Notes under the pieces: model-generated
Told to the model about the DNA's origin: nothing
Seen by the model: only the letters and a program-made list of their open reading frames with translations
The model's database searches: none
Shown here: piece after piece, positions 10,760 to 21,227 of the stretch
Numbering within the stretch: the stretch's first letter is position 1
Layout: each line of letters opens with the position of its first letter
NCBI GenBank assembly: GCA_963691815.1
Contig: OY829648.1
Location: 33,083,456 to 33,147,455, forward strand
Origin: Echiichthys vipera
Lineage: Eukaryota > Chordata > Actinopteri > Perciformes > Trachinidae
DNA length: 64,000 bases
Reading direction: 5' to 3'
Program-made: the position numbers and the translations under genes

Positions 10760-11080
10760 GCCAAAGGTCGATGATCGATTTTGTGATCGTATCATCTGAT
10801 CTGAGGCTGTATGTTTTGGAAAGAGAGAGGGGCAGAGCTGTCAACTGATCACCATCTGGTGATGAGTTGGGTCAGAGGATGGGGGAAGATTCTGGACGGA
10901 CCAGGTAAGCCCAAACGAGTAGTACGGGTGAACTGGGAACGTCTGGAGGAGGCCCCTGTCCAAGAGATCTTCAACTCACACCTCCGGCGGAGCTTTTCTG
11001 GCATCCCTGTGGAGGTTGGGGCATTGAACCGGAGTGGGCAATGTTCAAATCTTCCACTGCTGAAGCTGTAGTGGTGAGCT

Positions 11081-11563
11081 GTGGCCTCAAGGGGCGGGAA
11101 CCCTAGAAAACCGTGGTGGACACCGGTGGTCAGGGAAGCTGTCCGACTGAAGAAGGAGGCCTTCCGGGATTTGTTATTCCAGAAGTCTCCGGAGGCAGTT
11201 GCAAGGTACCGACGGGCCAGAAGGGCAGCCTCTGCTGTGTCAGAGGCAAAGCAGCGGGTGTGGGAGGAGTTTGGAGAAGTCATGGAGAAGGATTTTCGGG
11301 CGGCACTAAGGTGCTCCTGGAAAACCATTCGATACCTCAGGAGGGGGAAACGGGGAACTGTCCAAGCTGTTTACAGTAAGGACGAGACGCTGGTGACCTC
11401 AGCTGATGAGGTAGTCGGGTGGTGGAAGGAGCACTTTGAGGAACTCCCTAATCCGACTAACACGCCCTCTTTTGTAGAGGCAGATTCGTCCAGAAATGCT
11501 GAAAGCTTTGGGTTTGGAGGGGCTTGCTTGGTTGACACGTCTCTTCAACATCCTCGGCAGTAA
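11081..11563 (+). pseudogene. LINE linker region between endonuclease and RT, copy 2
   Basis: 160 codons with 'NPRKPWWTPVVREAVRLKKE', 'AKQRVWEEFGEVMEKDF', 'WKTIRYLRRGKRG' and 'VVGWWKEHFEELPNPTNTPS', ending at the deletion junction just after 'DTSLQ'. The same region, more damaged, is at 4538-4801 on the minus strand in copy 1. A basic, helical spacer of this kind is usual upstream of the RT in this LINE group. Confidence 0.75.
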
Positions 11564-11568
11564 GTCGG

Positions 11569-12261
11569 TTGCAGTTCGGTGGGCTGAGGATCTCGTTTCT
11601 GCTTTTTGCAGATGATGTGGTCCTGATGGCATCGTCAGTCAGTGACCTTCAGCACTCACTGGATTGGTTCGCAGCCAAGTGTGAAACGGCTGGGATGAGG
11701 ATCAGCACCTCTAAATCTGAGGCCATGGCTCTCAGCAGGAAACCAGTGGATTGCTAACTCCAGGTAGGAAATGAGTCCTTACCTCAAGTGAAGGAGTTTA
11801 AGTACCTCAGGATCATGTTCACGAATGAGGGGACGATGGAGCCGGAGTTTGGCCGGAGAATAGTAACAGTGGGGGCGGTGTTGCAGTCGCTCTACAGCAC
11901 CGTTGTGTTTAAAAGAGAGCTGAGCCGGAAGGCAAATCTCTCGATCTACTGGTCAGTCTTCGTTCCTACCCTCACCTATGGTCATGAAAGCTGGGTCATG
12001 ACTGAAAGAACAAGGTCGCGGGTACAAGCGGCCGAAATGGGTTTTCTCAGGAGGGTGGCTGGAGTCTCCCTTGGAGATAGGGTGAGAAGTTCAGCCATCC
12101 GTGAGGAACTCGGAGTAGAGCCGCTGCTCCTTTGCGTTGAAAGGAGCCAGTTGAGGTGGTTTGGGCATCTAGTAAGGATGCTATCTGGACGCTTCCCTAG
12201 GGAGGTGTTTCAGGCACGTCCAGCTAGGAGGAGGCCTCGGGGAAGACCCAGGACTAGGTGA
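11569..12261 (+). pseudogene. LINE RT end and C-terminal region, copy 2
   Basis: Begins after the deletion with 'LQFGGLRIS'-type sequence, then 'LLFADDVV' (catalytic Asp pair encoded at 11605-11616), 'ISTSKSEAMALSRKPVDC' and a stop. After a short gap comes 'KEFKYLRIMFTNEGTMEPEF', 'RELSRKANLSIY', 'PTLTYGHESWVMTER' and 'RPRGRPRTR'. It retains the last RT motif but lacks the finger and first palm motifs. Confidence 0.8.
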
Positions 12262-12491
12262 AGAGATTATATCTCCACACTGGCCTGGGAACACCTCGGG
12301 ATCCCCCAGTTAAAGCTGGTTAATGTGGCCCGGGAAAAGGAAGCTTGGGGTCCCCGTTCTGTGTGAATTTACTCATGAGAAAACAACTGTAAAGGTCAAT
12401 CTCCCTGCCTTTCCTCGTGTCTCCCAGATTCTAGAGCTCTCTGTCCATGTGTCTTCACTGTTTTAAATTAAAAATTTCAAAAATTCTCAAG

Positions 12492-12815
12492 CGGGGAAGC
12501 ACGGTGTTGTGGTGGTTAGCACTGTTGCCTCACAGCAAGAGGGTTCCTAGTTCGACTCCCGGCTTGGGCCTGACTGTGTGGAGTTTGCATGTTTTCCCCG
12601 TGTCTGCGTGGGTTCTCTCCGGGTTCTCCGGCTTCCTCCTGCAGTCCAAAGACATGCACGTAAATTGCCCGTAGGTGTGAATGGTTGTCTGTCTCTGTTT
12701 GTCTCTATGTGCCCTGGGATTTGCGTCCTGTACAGGCTCTACCCTGCCTAACGCCCAATGTCAGCTGCGATCGGCTCCAGCCCCCCCCCAGCGGTGGGTC
12801 ATTAAAAAGGAGGGT
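12492..12815 (+). repeat. tRNA-like dispersed repeat R2, copy 1
   Basis: Head 'gcacggtgttgtggtggtta' with 'gcactgttgcctcacagc', a B-box-like 'tagttcgactcccgg', then 'tgtggagtttgcatgttttc', 'tctgcgtgggttctctcc', 'cagtccaaagacatgc' and the end 'gctgcgatcggctccagccc'. Related copies are at 53910-54247 (+) and 58371-58548 (-). This is a very common fish repeat with a tRNA-derived look. It is immobile on its own evidence here: no target duplication is visible. Confidence 0.75.
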
Positions 12816-13534
12816 ATAAATGGTTATTTATATATATATATTATATTTCTTGGAGGCATTACTACCAACAAAGCTGCTCCATAGCACTACTAGAGGTCAA
12901 ACTTAGCGTAAGCTTTCACAGAATCTGTCCTCAAACTGAGCTCATCAGCCTCAAGACAAATCCTATATGGTCATAGAATGTTTAAGCCACACTGCCATTA
13001 GAAATATAGATACATTTTAAAATGCAGATATTCACTCTTTTCAGTTTTGGCTGTTTGTGGAGATGGGATGGGAACCACCCAACATAAATGTGAAAGGCTT
13101 TGGAATAGACTTGTGAAGATGTCTGATCAGAGGCTCATTAAGAAGATTTTTTATGGGATGTCTCACATTGTCATCCCTGGGCGAAGGAGCTGAAATCTTT
13201 GTTTTATATACTTGATTTGTCTTGTGTTTTTCAAAACAAATGACTTTGTAACATCCAAGAGATAAGGAGCGACATGTTTCATAGGTTTAAACATCAATGG
13301 TCAGTTGACATATGGGACAAGCCAAAGTTAAGAACATATTTTTTAATAAAAGAGTGTGCACAGTGACGCTCTGGAGACAGGCAGGTCCAATGATCCCTAG
13401 AAGAGGACAGGAGAGGTTTGATGTGTTACTTGGGTGAGATTGAGAATGCGGAACTGAGAGTGGCACTGAGATTGCCTAGTTGATGATGATTTGAGAATTT
13501 GAGAGTAGTTTTTACTAAAAAGTCTTCCATTAAT
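12816..13534. other. Intron sequence, nothing recognised
   Basis: Unassigned apart from a short (TA)n at 12829-12842. No gene is supported. Confidence 0.45.
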
Positions 13535-13771
13535 GAGGCGGCTGTGGCTCAGTGGTAGAGTGGGTCGTTCTCCATTTCGGCGATCGGCACTGAACCCCGA
13601 AGTGCTGCGCATGGGTGTGTGAATGTGGTGTGAATGGTTAGATTAAATTATATGGTATGTAGATGTCCACTGCCATCAGTGTGAATGTCTGTGTGAATGT
13701 GACAAGTAGTGTGAAGCGCCTTGAGTAGTCCGAAGACTAGAAAGGCTCTATATAAGTACAAGTCCATAATG
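13535..13771 (+). mobile_element. tRNA-derived SINE, internally deleted
   Basis: A-box-like head 'gcggctgtggctcagtggta', then 'gaaccccgaagtgctgc', 'gtgtgaatggttag', 'tgccatcagtgtgaatg', 'agtgtgaagcgccttgagta' and 'tctatataagtacaagtcca'. These blocks form a widespread fish SINE. The segment with the B box is missing (the sequence jumps from 'gtcgttctcc' to 'cggcactgaacccc'), so this copy could not be transcribed by Pol III in the normal way. Confidence 0.75.
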
Positions 13772-14357
13772 CTAATTCTTTTGCTTAGATGAATATAAAA
13801 AAAAAACTTGTGCTATAAAAAGGGAACCTTTTTTGTAGCAAAGTTTCTTTGGAAAGAAGAAGGAATATTTTGTTTAAAGACTGAGCTGTATAATAATCTG
13901 TATTTTAAATGTAATGTATTATGTGATGGTGTCTTGGGTTGGGCACTTTAGTGTGCAGGACACAACAAATACAAATGAAATGAAAATGTTGTATACTAAT
14001 AGAGACAGAGTTGTACCAAAACTCCTGTTATATGAGCTAACTGAACCTGAAAGATTAGCTTGTAAAAGAGGAGTATATTTCTTGACTAGAATATTATCCT
14101 CGGTGAGTGTTTCCTCCCTGTGGTGTCCGAGCTGCACCACTGGAATGCAGAGGTTGTAAATATGAGCTAGCAGCCAGGAATTACTGACATCCCACTCTGA
14201 AAGGAACACAGCCACACTTTATCTTGTTTTATGCTCAGCACTTTAATGTTTCTTCATTCATATGCATGTGACGGGGCTTAGACATTGATATTACAGCTAA
14301 AATTGAGAGGACACAATGAATGGCTTCTGCCAAAGCATGATGAAATGACAGAGTCCA
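13772..14357. other. Intron sequence, nothing recognised
   Basis: Small open frames on both strands around 13914-14215 have no recognisable protein features. Nothing else is seen. Confidence 0.45.
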
Positions 14358-14739
14358 GGGGTCCGTTTCACAAAGCAGGTTAAAAAAACTCTGAGTCTAA
14401 CCCTGAACGCTGAGTTGATCTACTCTGAGATAGGAAACTCTGAGATTTCGTTTTCAGAACAGCAGATTTGCGTGCATAAGTTTAAATGTAGTCCTGTTGC
14501 AATCACAGTAATATCACAGGGCAAACTTCTTGAGTGGTAGCCTATTAATTTATTTAATTTAGGTGCATTCACACAGGGGGAGAAGCGCACTTGGCAGCAG
14601 CTTAAGATGAAACATAAAAACATTGTTCAAACAGGTAAAACATCGGAACACTCTCATGGTGACGCCTAATTTTGAGCATGTTTTACATGGTAAAGTAAAT
14701 ATTACCGTAAGTGGCTGTTTTATATGTTGTATAAAAACG

Positions 14740-14770
<31 letters not shown>

Positions 14771-15130
14771 TTGCAAAAAAACGCAGCGCAACACACAATA
14801 TCTGCTGGGATATGAGAGCATGACTGGTTGTTAATGTTGGAAATGTAAGGACGGATGAGATGGACTGTGACGTGAAGCGGTGTTGTGCGTTCACCCCTTC
14901 GCATTATAGGTGATATTCTGGATCAGAAGGCTGTTGTTTGGACCTATAGGAGTAGTTTGTATACCGGTAACCGCATTAAAAGCACACACTTTTGAACCTA
15001 TGAATTGCAAGAAAAACTGGGATTATATTATATTTAGTCAAGTCAAATACATTCAACTTGCTTAAAAGATCCATTTCATTCATTTTGTAATTATGGCTGC
15101 AGTATATTAAGGACGTCAATGCGCGGTCTG

Positions 15131-15272
15131 ATCATCTCCCGACGAATATTTAATTCTCTGTGCGGTAATGCTGCACCTTCATCCACGGGATCATTATCAA
15201 AAGGATATGCCATGATAGTGTAAATATTCACCACCTAATATAACTTCTAATGTAGGCCTACTGAATGATTTT
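15131..15272. repeat. Internal direct repeat of the Harbinger-like element, unit 1
   Basis: Block from 'atcatctcccgacgaatatt' to 'aggcctactgaatgat'. It recurs at 15409-15547, offset 278 bp, with a handful of substitutions. A neighbouring block 'gcaaaaaaacgcagcgcaac' also recurs (about 14772 and 15300). Confidence 0.85.
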
Positions 15273-15408
15273 TATACGTTGTATAAAAAAACTCCCGTTT
15301 GCAAAAAAACGCAGCGCAACACAGAATATCTGCTGTGATATGAAACGGTACCGCTCAAAAAGAGAAATGCCTGGAAATGCAAGAACATCTATAATCAATA
15401 GTTTCATA

Positions 15409-15547
15409 ATCATCTCCCGACGAATATTTAATTCTCTGCGCAGTAATGCTGCACCTTCATCCACGGGATCGTTATCAAAAGGACATGCCATGGTAGTGAA
15501 ATAGTTGCCACCTAATATAACTTCTAATGTAGGCCTACTGACTGATG
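15409..15547. repeat. Internal direct repeat of the Harbinger-like element, unit 2
   Basis: Second copy of the 15131-15272 block, ending 'aggcctactgactgat'. The period shared by this block and the 'acgcagcgcaacac' block suggests an internal segmental duplication in the element. Confidence 0.85.
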
Positions 15548-16162
15548 TTTGCAGTGATTTTCTGAAAAAACAGACGGAACTATACTACGCCAAAACTCGC
15601 CCGCTGACTGAATGAATGAGGAAATCAAACACCGAGTGTGGCTGAAAGAGGGCGGAGACAGAGAGAAACTAAAGGTTTTCTGAGAAAAACCTGGTCCCGA
15701 CCAGGTTAGTTTCAGAGAGCATGTTACCATGGTAACTGACCGAGAGGTTAAGTTACCTCTCTTTGTGAAACAAGCTAGAGTTACCCCTCTCTCTCTCTGG
15801 TTTGAGTTACCTCCCTTTGTGAAACGGAAAACTCAGAGTTTTCCTCATTTCAGGGTTAACAGACTCAGAGTTTTCACTAAACCTGCTTTGTGAAACAGGC
15901 CCCAGGAGTAAAGGAGTGTTTTTGCAGCAGTGTCCTCTACAGCAGGGCTGTTGCTCTGTTCCTCTGGTCTCCTTCTGTCCATTTTGAGCTAGCTTTCTAG
16001 CTTGAGGAGCAAAGCAGCTTGATGAATGGTGCAAACCATCTATACATGACGTCATGGACGATGTTTTGACTGGCAGGCAATCAGAAAGATGAGCATGGAA
16101 AATTTTAAATTATATTTTTAATTATGATTTTAAAAAATCAAAATCAGATTATATTTTATAAT

Positions 16163-16563
16163 CCACTCACTCACTCATCTTCAACCGCTTATCCGGGGTC
16201 GGGTCGCGGGTGCAGAAGCTCCAGCAGGGACCCCAAACTTCCCTTTCCCGGGCCACATTAACCAGCTCTAACTGGGGGAAGCCGAGGCGTTCCCAGGACA
16301 GTGTGGAGATCTAATCTCTCCACCTAGTCCTGGGTCTTCCCCGAGGCCTCCTCCCAGCTGGACGTGCCTGGAACACCTCCCTAGGGAGGCGCCCAGGGTT
16401 CATCCTTACCAGATGCCCGAACCACCTCAACTGGCTCCTTTCAACGCAAAGGAGCAGCAGCAGCTGAACTTCTCACCCTCTCTCTAAGGGAGACTCCAGC
16501 CCTCCTGAGTAAACACATTTCGGCCACTTGTACCGGCGACCTCGTTCTTTCGGTCATGATCCG
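16163..16563 (-). mobile_element. 5'-truncated LINE tail (same family as copies 1 and 2)
   Basis: On the minus strand this is the last ~400 bp of the LINE: C-terminal coding block ('cggtcatgat' complement through 'aactggctccttt') and the 'catcttcaaccgcttatccg' tail. It is flanked by 'tattttataat' (16152-16162) and 'tatcttataat' (16564-16574), 10 of 11 matching, which I read as its target duplication. A coding stretch is deleted near 16455-16480 relative to copy 1. Confidence 0.85.
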
Positions 16564-16729
16564 TATCTTATAATATGGATGAAAAATAATTAGATTATAT
16601 TTTATAATAATGATTTAAAAAAAAATTTGATTATATATTATAATAATTATTAAAAAATAATTAGATTATATATTTTTTGTCTTTCCTTTTTTTTTTAAAT
16701 CTCCCCTCCAATTTTCTGAGGCCCCCCTA

Positions 16730-17075
16730 GTGCCTGGCTAAGTCCATAGGTGACTGGGCTGGGAACCGGAGGGTTGCTGGTTTGAGTCCCTGTGTGGACC
16801 ATGAATGGAGTGTGGACTGGTGGCTGGAAGGTGCCAGTTCTCCTGGGCACTGCCGAGGTGCTGTTGAGCAAGGCACCGAACCTCCAACTCCTCGGTGCGC
16901 CCGTCACTGGCAGCCCCCTTGCTCTAACATCTCTCCATTGGTTGCATGTATATAGGTCCTGTCTGAGCATGTGTGTGTATTTCGGGCCTGTGTGTGTGTG
17001 TAATATGAAAAAAATAATAGAGTGAAAATTGAATTTCCCCATTCGCGGGACTAATAAAGGAATTCTTCTTCTTCT
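16730..17075 (+). mobile_element. tRNA-derived SINE (family S1), full length
   Basis: Head 'tggctaagtccataggtgac', B-box-like 'ggtttgagtccc', body 'gtggactggtggctgg', 'gctgttgagcaaggcac', 'tctaacatctctccattgg', 'gtatttcgggcc', 'ggactaataaaggaattc' and a short (CTT)n tail. Same family as the split copy at 2731/5721 and the copy at 43577-43892. Upstream lies AT-rich sequence (16575-16690) in 'ttagattatat' reiterations. Confidence 0.85.
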
Positions 17076-17291
17076 GTTTACACGTAGGAAAGACGCATAT
17101 ATTGTCCTGCTGTTTGGCCTTTGATTTGCACCAAAATGAAGGTTTTATCACTGAAAACCATAATTTCTGAAAACTTCGTCCAAAGTGTAGATTTGTGAAT
17201 ACTACATTTTCGTGTTTGCACGTGTACTGAGTGAAAAAGAGTTTTGGGTTCCCTGACCTCACAGTATGCAACAGAAAACATAAAATGAAGC

Positions 17292-17560
17292 ACCAATTGA
17301 CTTTGCTTATCCACTTGAATGGACTCTTCTCATGCTACTGCAGAGGTTTGGTGTTGTTTTGAATAGTATTAGTGGTTAAAAAAAAACATTTTAATGCCTT
17401 CCCCGTACTGCCCCGAGCTAATCACTGTTAGCCATGTCCGGCTGTTAGCGACTCTCACTTATTTCTTCGTTGATAGTTGTTACACCAAAAAAATCTGTCT
17501 CGATGGATTATTTGATGTGTGCAAGTGTTGAAAAAGACCATGGGATTATTTTAAACTTGA
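17292..17560 (+). repeat. Foldback family F, single-arm copy
   Basis: Contains 'ccacttgaatggac' fused to 'tcttctcatgct', then 'ctgcagaggtttg', 'agtattagtggtta', 'ctgccccgagctaatca', 'ctgtctcgatgg' and 'gaaaaagacc'. The same arm is at 36770-37020 and, as an inverted pair, at 38267-38390/38570-38696. The central segment of the family is absent here. (TAA)n follows at 17560-17583. Confidence 0.7.
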
Positions 17561-18041
17561 ATAATAATAATAATAATAATAATCAATGAATGTCACTTTA
17601 ATGTAAGTCAGTATTTGCCATAATAGTTGCCTCCATCATAAAAAGAAAAAATTGGTGGTGTTCTCCAGTGGAGAATTGGAGTCTCACATGACATATCTGA
17701 CATACAGACAGTCCTCCAGGAGACTAACCACATCTGTCATAATGCTTGACAAATGCAATGCATTAACACATTCACTCTGCTTTTCAAATTCTACTCATCA
17801 TAACTCAAATATAAATAGTGAAAAGCTAGAGACAGCTTGGGACCACAGACTAACCACACAGTGTAGACAGAAAGAGGCCCACTTTCTCCAAAACTTGCCG
17901 TGAATGTGTTTATGTACTGTATATGTGTGTGTGGAGGAGTTTCCGGGTCTGGTTCTCATTATTATTACGTCTGTATGCTGAACTGAAAAAGCCCAGGCAG
18001 TGCCACCCTCAGTTCCGCAGATATGGCTGGAATGTGCGCAC

Positions 18042-18117
18042 TGTGTGTGTGTGTGTGTGTATGTGTGTGTGTGTGTGTGTGTTTGTGTGTGTATGTGTGT
18101 GTCTGTAAGTGTGTGTA
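18042..18117. repeat. (GT)n microsatellite
   Basis: GT repeat of about 75 bp with TAT, TTT and TCT interruptions. Confidence 0.95.
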
Positions 18118-18547
18118 CTCCCACGGGTGCTCTTGCAGTTGCGGTTGTTCATGTTCCACTAAATCCTGTCTTCTCATTTGTCTTTCTCTGCTCCCTCCCA
18201 TCCCCATCTCAATCTCTGTCTCTCAGCCATTTTCTGTTCAATGAATGATGGCTGCATGCCTGACCTCACATCTGACTAATGAATGTGTGTGTATGAGGGA
18301 TTGTATGTGCACGGGTGTGTGCACGAGAGAGTGGTGGAGCTCAGGGTTGTGTGGGTGCCTCAGTGTTAGTATGAAGGGGAATGTGCTCTATAACAGTGTC
18401 AGTGAGTGATGACTGGACTGAATGAATATAGCAAACGCCAGTACAGTATAAGCAGTGTCAGTTCATGCAGTGTGATAAGTCATCAGTTTTTAGATACGCT
18501 ACTCTTGACATGGCAATATTGCTTGGTTCTTCACTTTGGTCCGGACT

Positions 18548-18834
18548 AGTGATAGGCCGATACATTATCTGCTGATATTTGCGTTTTTTAGGTGTATCAG
18601 TATCGGCCGGTGCTACAGGCAGCTCAATGTTGCTGGATATTTTTTTTAAATGAGACTCCTAACATTTGTTATCATCATTGTGTCAATTTTATGATGTAAA
18701 TTGAGGGAGCAAAAGTAGTATCTGCACCAAATATCGGCGCAAGAAAATCGGCAGTCTGTATCGGTCATCTGCTAGGGCTGAGGACAAAAAAAATCGGCAT
18801 CGGCCCTAAAAAATCCATATCGGTCGATCCCTAG
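18548..18834. mobile_element. Small hAT-like MITE
   Basis: Ends 'ctagtgataggccgata' (overlapping the left flank) and the complement of 'tatcggtcgatccctag' agree at 14 of 17 positions. Flanks 'tccggact' (18540-18547) and 'ttcggact' (18835-18842) are an 8 bp duplication with one mismatch, as expected of hAT elements. The interior repeats 'atcggc/gccgat' motifs and is non-coding. Confidence 0.7.
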
Positions 18835-18842
18835 TTCGGACT

Positions 18843-19734
18843 GAAAAAAATATTAGATAGATTGTACAGATAGTCAGATGCATACCAGCAAAGTTGTCGC
18901 CTTTTAACAACAATCACCAAGTTTTTTTAAAACGAGGGTGAGGGGGCTGAGTGAGTGAGGAGAAGTTGAATCCTCTGCAAATTTAACAAACAATAGTTAC
19001 CTCTTGCTTACCCTCTTACCCTCTCAGAGGGAGTGTGTGTTTCCTCAACGCTTTGCCTACTCTGCCGACACTCTCCATCACAACCCGCTGTTGTTTACAG
19101 TTCTGCTACGTTGCATCTCGACACCATATTTCAGGTGATGCCCAGCAACAGTTATCACATTCAAAATAGCTTTCCCCTACCAGGGTGTTAAATAAAGATG
19201 TGTTAGGCATAGAAAGCACATTTTGACTGGACCACGGGTCCATGTATGGATAAAGGTGCATCTTTAATGTTAAAATTGGTTTCCAATTTGCGTCAATTAA
19301 TCTTTACACCCCTTTTAACTGCATATTACCCCAGTGAGTCATGTCATAACCATTTTAAGTTTTGAGTGAAGTTCATGATTCTCCAGTTCAGGGAAAGAGT
19401 TGTTACGACATACATGCCCACAAAATGGGGAGGTTTTTGATATTCATTTTGGGTAAATTAATTGTTATATCAATCCGGTACAAAAAAAAATCATCTTTAG
19501 AAAAACAGATAAAAAAGTTGTTAGATTAGTCCACTAATCCAAAAAAGAATTATTCTATTATTTGATAAAAAGACCAAATCTCAGAAATCTGAGTTTTTCT
19601 GTTTAAACCTGAAGAATAAGTGTTTAATTTACTGCTTTAGCTTATATGTCCATAATAACGGTGTTGGCTGAAGGAATGGACTCACATGAACATCCTGACG
19701 AGCTAGTGCTTGACTTGATGTGGTGGAGTGAGTT
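18843..19734. other. Intron sequence, nothing recognised
   Basis: No gene or repeat family identified. AT-rich, with stops in all frames. Confidence 0.45.
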
Positions 19735-19880
19735 AGAGACAGGAAACTCTGTGTGGTCTTCTTTACTTGGTGCAGGTCATCTTCTTGCTTCCTCCACTTC
19801 CGTACCATTGATTCATTAATGTTGAATTCTCTCGCAGCTGCTCTATTCCCATGTTTGAAGTCCGCGTGGTAAGTCGTACT
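19735..19880 (-). pseudogene. pogo/Tigger-type transposase fragment (helix-turn-helix)
   Basis: Minus-strand translation reads 'TTYHADFKHGNRAAAREFNI' and continues 'NESMVRKWRKQEDDLHQVKK'. The pattern A-A-x-x-F-x-I-x-E-x-x-V-R-x-W-R-K-Q-x-x-x-L is the first DNA-binding helix-turn-helix of pogo-like (Tc1/mariner superfamily) transposases. About 48 codons are open. The catalytic DDE part is absent. Nearby sequence at about 19958-20030 ('ggcgcttcggattataaggc') is a known type of end for such elements. It could in principle be a domesticated exon but has no supporting context. Confidence 0.7.
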
Positions 19881-20035
19881 AAAACATTTTTACTTAGCGC
19901 TGTGTACCACACAAAATTGCTTCGAGGTCAGTAAGCACAACCAGAATTAATCCATACATAAGGCGCTTCGGATTATAAGGCGCACTGCTTTGAGAAAATT
20001 AAAGGCTTTTAAGTGCGCCCTAGAGTGTAAAAAGA

Positions 20036-21167
20036 GAGCCAGTGGAGTTGCATGAGGACTGGTGTCATATGATGCGACTAGACAGTGGATGTAAATCCTT
20101 TTCAACCTATATTCAATTGAATCCACTACAAAGACAAGATATTTAATGTTCAAACTGATAAACTTTATTGTTTTGTTTTTTTAAATATTCACTTATTTTG
20201 AATTTGATGTCTGCAACACGTTCCAAAAAAGCTGAAACAGGGGCATGTTTACCACTGTGTTACATCACATCATGACTCCTTTAAGAACACTCAATAAGTG
20301 TTTGGGAACTGAGGACACTAACTGTTGAAGCTTTGTAGGTGTAATTCTTTCTCATTCTTCCTTGATGTACGACTTCAGTTGCTCTCTTCTCACGCAGCAT
20401 CACTGTTGTTGTTAGAGGTCGGAGGTGGGGTGATGACGGCATTGTTTAACAAAGTATGTGGTTTCTCCGTCCAGACAACAATGCCACAGGGGGCATTTTC
20501 AAATCTCCCCACTCTTTGACCCAGTTTCAAAAGATACCGTTTTCAGGTCGGTTTCATGGTCGGCCAAAACGATTCTTAAGTTGTGCTGTTACAGGAAAAC
20601 GTGTCTCTGTGTGAATGGGCCCCCAGTGTAGGGCTTGAGGCCTGTCTACCAGCTAGATCATCTAAACCTGAAAATGTCCTTGTAAAGTTGTGGAACTTGA
20701 GAAAAGAGTGGGGACCCTGACTGTTGTAAAATCAATATCTTCTGCAGCCTGGGATTTGCCAGTGTAATAGTTAAGCTGTGTCGGATCCACTGCTTCTACC
20801 CACTCAAAATAACAATAAAGGATAGGTAATCCACCCTTAAAGCTAGAGAAAATGCAGCGCTGTGATTTGATGTGTTGTGATGTGATGCATTGTTTTGACA
20901 AGTGGTTCTCGCTGTTGGAGGTCTTAGTGCTGCACAACGTAACAAATACCCAAATATTTTGTCCTGGTGTCCAGAGTAGTGAGGTGTGGTCCCGTCTCTG
21001 GGGGAGGGCCTGGCTCAGGGAGGATTATAGGATTGTGCGTGAGGAGGAGGTTGGGGTGGGGGGAGGGGGAGCTGCTGGTTTTAAGATGACACAATTTCAA
21101 AGCCAGCATTCACTACATCCATGATCCAACTGTGTGGTGTATGACTGGAAACAGCCCTCACCCACAT

Positions 21168-21227
<60 letters not shown>

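Larger units (their letters stand above)
9938..12354 (+). mobile_element. Non-LTR retrotransposon (LINE copy 2, I/Nimb-like), internally deleted
   Basis: Same family as 2882-5562, in sense orientation. It carries the leader (9938-10160), nearly complete endonuclease (about 10160-10810), the linker (10811-11550) and the C-terminal region (11569-12340), but two parts of the reverse transcriptase are missing at a junction near 11550-11570. Against copy 1 the losses correspond to about 440 bp (3855-4297) and about 98 bp (3737-3836). The 3' end is cut at 'ggggtcccc' (12354), before the tail present in copy 1. No target duplication was found. Several frame changes make it inactive. Confidence 0.85.
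14358..15903. mobile_element. Harbinger-like non-autonomous DNA transposon with long terminal inverted repeats
   Basis: The left end 'ggggtccgtttcacaaagca' and the right end 'tgctttgtgaaacaggcccc' are inverted copies. The similarity extends some 60 bp inward with 'aactctgagtcta' and 'accctga' blocks. Further inverted 'ctttgtgaaac' boxes sit at about 15760-15825. The interior has no transposase. It contains two direct copies of a 140 bp block. The ends match a family I know as fish Harbinger (PIF) elements; the expected 3 bp TSD was not resolved. Confidence 0.75.

Noticed and set aside
12492..12600. tRNA gene
   Set aside because: Has tRNA-like A and B boxes but continues into a dispersed repeat present three times; no acceptor stem pairing was seen.
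15258..15504. Antiparallel open frames of 77-79 codons
   Set aside because: They fall in the duplicated block of the Harbinger-like element and are chance frames.
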